Positions 59,357-64,000 of a stretch of 64,000 bases of DNA are shown here, piece by piece. The stretch lies in assembly GCF_963966145.1 (NCBI RefSeq), contig NC_091048.1, positions 24,924,001 through 24,988,000 on the forward strand. The letters run 5' to 3'. The notes below the pieces were generated by a model. It had not been told where the DNA came from. It saw only the letters and a program-made list of their open reading frames with translations, and ran no database searches. Every line of letters starts with the position of its first letter. The first letter of the stretch is position 1. The translations under genes and the position numbers were made by a program. This stretch comes from Tenebrio molitor (taxonomy: Eukaryota > Arthropoda > Insecta > Coleoptera > Tenebrionidae).

Positions 59357-59823
59357 GCTTGGGTCACACGAGCGTTTTTCCGAAGTTGTAAAATACATTG
59401 CTATATTTTACAGTAGCGAAGTGTCTCGATGCACCACAATAGAAAATGCGTTCAAAAAATGAGCCAAGCGGCCTTGTTCTTGTTTCCGTCAACGTATGGC
59501 AAACCAGAGATGTTAAAGTTTACTTGTTCAATGCAAAAGCAGTGGTGTGAGATTTTTTTCGCAAAAAAAAAGTGAAAACGAGAGACTTCTTGGTTTCCTT
59601 TGCGCTACATGATGGTTTTAACTTTAGATGAATGATTTAATTTAGAATAAATGGATCAAAGTGAAGTTATGTATATGAAGAAAATTTTAAAGTAAAGAGA
59701 TGCCCTGCGTTTGTAAAAGAAACGGAGAGAGAGAAAGCATCATGACAATCTTTTTTGGACGCTCGATACTCGACAACGGACGTTGAAAAACGGACGTAAA
59801 AACGCGCTGGTGTGATACAGGCC
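59357..59823. mobile_element. Possible MITE, about 467 bp
   Basis: GCTTGGGTCACACGAGCGTT then TTT on the left roughly inverts to AAAAACGCGCTGGTGTGATA then CAGGCC on the right. The match is imperfect (about 17 of 23). The 95-codon frame at 59175-59462 crosses the left boundary and is not supported as a gene. Confidence 0.4.
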
Positions 59824-59879
59824 TTAAATTTACTCTTACATCAATACAGTTACAGTGATGTTAAAGTTGTATTTTGTCC

Positions 59880-61380
59880 ACCGTGTAGCGACTGTTAAAG
59901 AATTCTTTTTATTCCTCGAGAGTCCAATCGCCATTTTGAGAGCGTCTAATTTTTTATCTGCCACCTTTGTGTGCGTCTAAAGTGCCTCCTCTACCTTAAT
60001 AAGAGTTTATGGCCTTCAAGGTTGACTTTGCCGGAACCGGACCTAAATAGGTAACCTGCACTGAAACTTTATAGTAAATCCGATCCTGTGAGTAATGGCG
60101 ACCTTGCACCTCTTTGATATATCCTGTTTGAACCGGAAATAGCTAGTTCGGTGGGATTTCTCTTTTTTATGGCAACTTAAGGAATTTACGGTTGAGGGTC
60201 CGCTGCCAATAAAGTATTTTTCCTTTTCTTCCCTCTTCCCCCCGAAGCATCTTTTAGTGTTTGTGGTAGTTTTGCTTTCGTCGGTATTAACCTGTCATGG
60301 ACGGAATAATATTTTAGGTCGGATGTGCGTGTGTGTGTGAGTCGGTGATTGCGACCCGGTCAGATAAAATATTGACAGGAGGCAGAAGAAAAAAAAATAC
60401 TAATAAAAAAAGACATTTCATTACACGAAAAGTAGTTCGTAACGGTATAAAAAATGCGAACGCGATTCAAAAGCGATACGAGGGTAGCAATCGATGCCCG
60501 AAAACAAACAGAATAATCCGAAGTAGAAACTTTGGAAATTCGTTTTATATGAAAACTCCTTTCACGGTTGCGTCCGTTAAAACTCCCGACCGGCGGAATA
60601 TGCAAAAAGATTTTTTCGGGGGGAGACCCGGATCGGCGCAGCGGATTAGGCCGGCGGGGCGGGGGCCTCAGTCGAAACCGCGCAATATTGCTCAAGCAAG
60701 CCGAAGGAAATTAAACTGAAATTGTAATATCGCAAAATCGTAGGAAGGAAATATGCATTAAGCTGATCAATACATCAGAGATATTAATGTGCTGCGCCTT
60801 CCCGCTTGATCCACTCCGATGCCACACCGCGAACCAATCAGTCGATGGATCGGCTCAGCCATTCGATAACCATCCCCTGCTGCACACAGACACACACATA
60901 AAAAAAAATCCATTGCACATTTCCCCGGCTAAGCCCCCCATCGATACCGGTCTAGACGCTCCGGACTATGAAAATTTCCGAACGAACGTTCTACTCGGCT
61001 ACCCTCGAACCGGTGTGTATTTTCAAAGAGCCGTCCTTTAACACTAGATGTTAACGCAAATAAAACAGAAACGGAGAAACGTTCGCACGCTCATTCGTGG
61101 AAGCTGAGGAGTTAAAGCGACATCAAAGGGACTTCAAAAGCAATTTTTCCCTTCAGGTAAACAATTATTTTAAATACGTACACATTCCACGGGGGACCAA
61201 TTTGTTTCATCTTTATCGAGTTGACGAGGACCATAAAAATTTAAGAAATCACATTACGAGCTCTGCAGGAACTGGGGGGAGGGCTGCTACAGCAGTCATC
61301 ACACCAGCAAATGCATGTCCGGTTCATTCAAAAAAGCGACAACAAAAATGTGATTTTTTGTGTTGAAATGGATAAAATTG
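59880..61380. other. GC-richer unique island 14
   Basis: Unique sequence with a GGGGCGGGGGCC block at 60656-60667 and a GTGTGTGTGTGA run at 60328-60340. Frames at 60333-60719 on the two strands oppose each other. No exon found. Confidence 0.4.
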
Positions 61381-62098
61381 AAAGTAGTAGTAAAATGTCT
61401 CTATACAAAAAAAATGGGTCGTCCCAAGAAATCCTTGGAGGTGTGTGAAAATGCGCACAAAAATATTTCATCCGCTATGTACATTAGGTAAGTCACAGTG
61501 AAATTTATAAATAGGTAACGTGTATTGAAAAAAAAATGTGGTGTTGGGGTAGTAATATAAAATGCACCTAAAATTTTAATTTTTCATTTATCACATCAAA
61601 TAAAGGTATAATCAAAATTTGAAGGATTTATCAACTAAAAAGACGACCTAGGTTTGTAAAAAAGAAAGAAAACCAAGGCCTGCTTGACCACAAATTTATT
61701 TGAACGCTCGTTACAAAACTGGTACGAGGTAGGTACAAAGAAAAGAATTTAAAAGCACAGCACAGCAAAAGTACATTGTCATCTTAAATGCATTAGTATC
61801 TTAAGAGTTCGTGGTGAGAAATAATACTGTAGGAATTTTCCTAGTCATTTAGTTTTATGATGAACCACTGTGTTGTAATAGTAGAAAATTATACGCCTAC
61901 TGAAAACTAAAAATAAACTGCAGATCATTTCATCAAGCTCCTCTTTAAAGGAGACCGGAGTGAAAAAACTTTACGTTTCTCGTAAGACGAGGACCCACAT
62001 TGAAACCCTAATTGACCAACTATAGGGACCAATTAGTCGTCTGCGACTCGTGCTTACTTACTAAAATTTTCTGAATTAATTCATACCGTTGCTATTAG
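61381..62098. other. AT-rich intronic stretch
   Basis: AT-rich; no gene, repeat copy or element boundary seen. Confidence 0.45.
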
Positions 62099-62343
62099 CT
62101 ATAGTCGGCGAGATGTTCACGTGATTTTCGGGGGATGATTTCCTATTGGTTAAACGGTGCTCGTTAAGGAGTATGCTACGGCTCAATGCACGCAGCCGAA
62201 ATTTCCATCCATTCTTAAAGTAGTAAGATTTAAATTTCCCGCACAAAACTCAAATTTGCTGAGGCAGTGTAAATCAGGCTTTTCATGACGTCGCTACGAA
62301 CTATCACGTGAACACCTTCACTGGTTCGCCGCGCAAACTATAG
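62099..62343 (+). mobile_element. CTATAG-family MITE copy d, complete (245 bp)
   Basis: Both ends present: CTATAGTCGGCGAGATGTTC on the left and GGTTCGCCGCGCAAACTATA followed by G on the right. The body carries TCCTATTGGTTAAACGG, CAATGCACGCAGCCGAAA, GGCAGTGTAAATCAGGC and TTTTCATGACGTCGCTACGA. It lacks the GCGGCGA...TAATAAACTGGC segment present in copy c, a small internal deletion near the left end. Confidence 0.9.
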
Positions 62344-62366
62344 TTTTTCTATTATTAAACAAGATA

Positions 62367-62539
62367 CAGTCGCGGACAAAAAAAAGTAGGACAATGTTTT
62401 TTCGCTAATGTAAATTTGCTTGCCCTTTCTGTGGTTACTATGAAAATATTTATTTATTATAGTAACCCCGGTTTACTCAACTCAATTTTGGCTAAATTTC
62501 TTAATAAGACTTGTCCTACTTTTTTTTTGTCCGCGACTG
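62367..62539. mobile_element. 173-bp Tc1/mariner-type MITE (CAGTCGCGG ends)
   Basis: Flanked by TA (62365-62366, 62540-62541). Ends CAGTCGCGGACAAAAAAAAG then TAGGACA, and TGTCCTAC, T9, GTCCGCGACTG. Nearly perfect inversion over 28 bp suggests a young copy. The start of the 63-codon frame at 62416 is inside it and is not a gene. Confidence 0.92.
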
Positions 62540-62974
62540 TAAGAATTTCACCAAAATCCTTCCACTCCTTTTATTTTTTAATAGGCATTTTTACTATGCG
62601 TAACTGAACGCCGATGTAAAAAAAATTAACCTGGCATATCGAACTCTTATTAAATTCTTACCATCTTAGTAGGCATATACATAATATATTATTAAAAATC
62701 GATTGTTCTTCCTTACGTAGGCTGAAAAGCTCTTTTATAAAACTCAACAATATATTTTCCATGCAAGACTATTCAAACAATTTTACCACTTCTACCAAAA
62801 TATTACTCCCTTCATAAACATTCGCTTTCACTTCAATTTATTAAAAATTATTCTCTCCTCTTTAACAGCTTATTGACACTGATTCTGAGCTTTGGACATA
62901 CATATCTCTTTTTCTCAGCTGGAGTTTATCCCATTGAAGGTTGTAAAGAGCCCTTTTCTTTTGTAGATTAGATT
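62540..62974. other. AT-rich intronic stretch
   Basis: Nothing supported. Confidence 0.45.
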
Positions 62975-63083
62975 CTATACTTGGCGTGGCGAACCACAAG
63001 AGCAATCATAAGATAGTTCGTAGCGACGTCAGGAAAAGCCTGATTTACACTGCCGAGTATTGTGCGGGAAATTTAAATCTTTT
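62975..63083 (-). mobile_element. CTATAG-family MITE, truncated copy e
   Basis: One end only: CTATACTTGGCGTGGCGAAC, then ATAGTTCGTAGCGACGTCAG, AAAGCCTGATTTACACTGCC and TGTGCGGGAAATTTAAATCT. The sequence then leaves the family at about 63083, at the same place where the family's AT-rich centre starts. Confidence 0.8.
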
Positions 63084-64000
63084 CGTTACTGAAACCAAAA
63101 TGTTTGATAAAAATGTTCTTATCACAATTCCCTAAGGAATGTAAATTATTTGTTAAAGAAAAAGCGAAAATATTTTTCGGTTCCTTGTACGTAAGATAAA
63201 ACGAATCTGGACACCACAATGACAATTAAACTATTGACAAAATGACAAATTCGGTACAATTTAAAAAACAACACAAACCACACTATCTTTTTTCATTATC
63301 ACTGTTGCGATAAATCATTTAAATGAAATTCGTGATGTGGACACTGATAAGTACAATTTCCATATTTGTGTCCTGGAAACATCAGTTCATGTTAATTCTT
63401 TAATAAGATACTTGAAAAGGTTGTCGACCCGATCCTAACTTGTCATAACGCACGTCCTTCTTTTGGAAGACGTGTCCGCTTCTAACACACCAATTATTTC
63501 GAATTTTGACCGAATCCATCACAAAATTGTCTCAATCCTGCATATCCAGAAAATCCTCAACTCCGGAAAACTGAAGAGACTCCCAAAACCACGCCAGCGC
63601 CCTGCGGCTGGCGCACCAATAATGAGTGTTTATGGCCGGGAATAAAAATTATCCGGTCCCCTCGGGGGACCACCGCGTAAGATATTGCCTTCGGGCCGGT
63701 TCCAACCTGAATCCAACTCTGACCGTTTCCCGGATCCGTCGTAAAATCAAAAACCGTGGCGCGTCACGGCCGGAATCCCAATCACGTGATCCCCACTCCT
63801 AACAAGCTCGCACTCCTCCGCTGCATTTCCTTGCATTGTCCTTTTTATTCGCATTCAATTTGCACCGGAGCGAGCTTTTTATTTCCCAGCTTGCTTCTAA
63901 ATTGTGCGACGAGAATAATGCAACGCAATTTATTACATGTCGCGGATTTCGCAGGGTGCGGCGGCCATTTTAATAAAATCCGCGTCTCGCCCGGACCTTT
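63084..64000. other. AT-rich stretch, then GC-richer island 15 at right edge
   Basis: 63084-63420 is AT-rich with nothing supported. From 63420 the texture becomes GC-richer and unique up to the edge. No Rbp6 RRM1 exon was recognised here. Confidence 0.4.

Larger units (their letters stand above)
28651..64000 (-). other. Rbp6: Rbp6-like gene, upstream intron (partial)
   Basis: This is the intron that precedes the RRM1 C-terminal-half exon on the minus strand. Its acceptor is TTATAG at 28651. It continues beyond the right edge, so it is longer than 35 kb unless an unrecognised exon lies within it. I searched by eye for the reverse complement of MFIGGLSWQT and of KDPTTRRSR and did not find them. 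Very long introns are a known property of insect neural RNA-binding protein genes. Confidence 0.75.

Noticed and set aside
59175..59462. 95-codon plus-strand frame
   Set aside because: Crosses a probable MITE boundary, no domain recognised, no splice context.
28651..64000. Search for the missing early-RRM1 exon (MFIGGLSWQT...KDPTTRRSR)
   Set aside because: No reverse-complement match was seen by eye; the exon probably lies beyond 64000. A tool search could overturn this.
1..64000. CRISPR arrays, tRNA and rRNA genes, bacterial operons
   Set aside because: No regularly spaced identical repeats, no convincing tRNA A/B boxes with a foldable cloverleaf, no rRNA blocks, and no compact gene arrangement.

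Overview
The window looks like eukaryotic, insect genomic DNA, possibly from a beetle (a guess, based only on the transposon style and exon sequence). No protein-coding gene is complete here. What can be supported is part of one very large gene on the minus strand, a Musashi-family RNA-binding protein gene whose exon sequence fits Rbp6. An 85-bp exon (28566-28650) encodes the second half of RRM1, beginning at the RNP1 core GFGFITF. A 42-bp microexon (8478-8519) encodes the RRM1-RRM2 linker IDPKVAFPRRAHPK. Both have consensus splice sites and matching phases. They are separated by a 20,046-bp intron. The flanking introns run off both ends (more than 8.4 kb downstream, more than 35 kb upstream), and I could not find the exons for early RRM1 or RRM2. 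A 63-bp segment at 28831-28893 has splice-like ends and the correct phase to be an optional exon inserted just before RNP1.

The rest is intron, and it alternates between two textures. GC-richer unique islands with no visible repeats lie at about 1.8-3.7, 5.5-7.9, 8.5-9.7, 11.7-13.95, 16.5-17.95, 22.2-23.5, 27.3-29.2, 32.1-33.3, 35.8-39.6, 43.1-44.7, 46.1-49.9, 53.0-55.1, 56.2-58.3, 59.9-61.4 and 63.4-64.0 kb. They are the natural candidates for intronic regulatory sequence. Between them are AT-rich stretches dense in transposon relics.

The relics are mostly small non-autonomous DNA elements with terminal inverted repeats (TIRs). They include a 5-copy CTATAG family, a 228-bp GAGGTC family, IS630-Tc1-mariner deletion derivatives that still carry the transposase C-terminus, a 916-bp foldback element with two 328-bp arms, a group of families starting TACAGGGT, a group starting TATCG, and several singletons. 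There are also two 5'-truncated non-LTR retrotransposon pieces. One has a 12-bp target-site duplication and a 232-codon open frame; the other is decayed. A degenerate repeat of about 0.9 kb recurs from 29.3 to 35.8 kb.

Insertion history can be read directly in places. A GAGGTC element sits inside a CTATAG element at 34 kb, and its empty site is preserved in the CTATAG copy at 42 kb. That second copy was itself split by a non-LTR insertion. Nothing resembling a bacterial operon, CRISPR array, rRNA or tRNA gene was seen.
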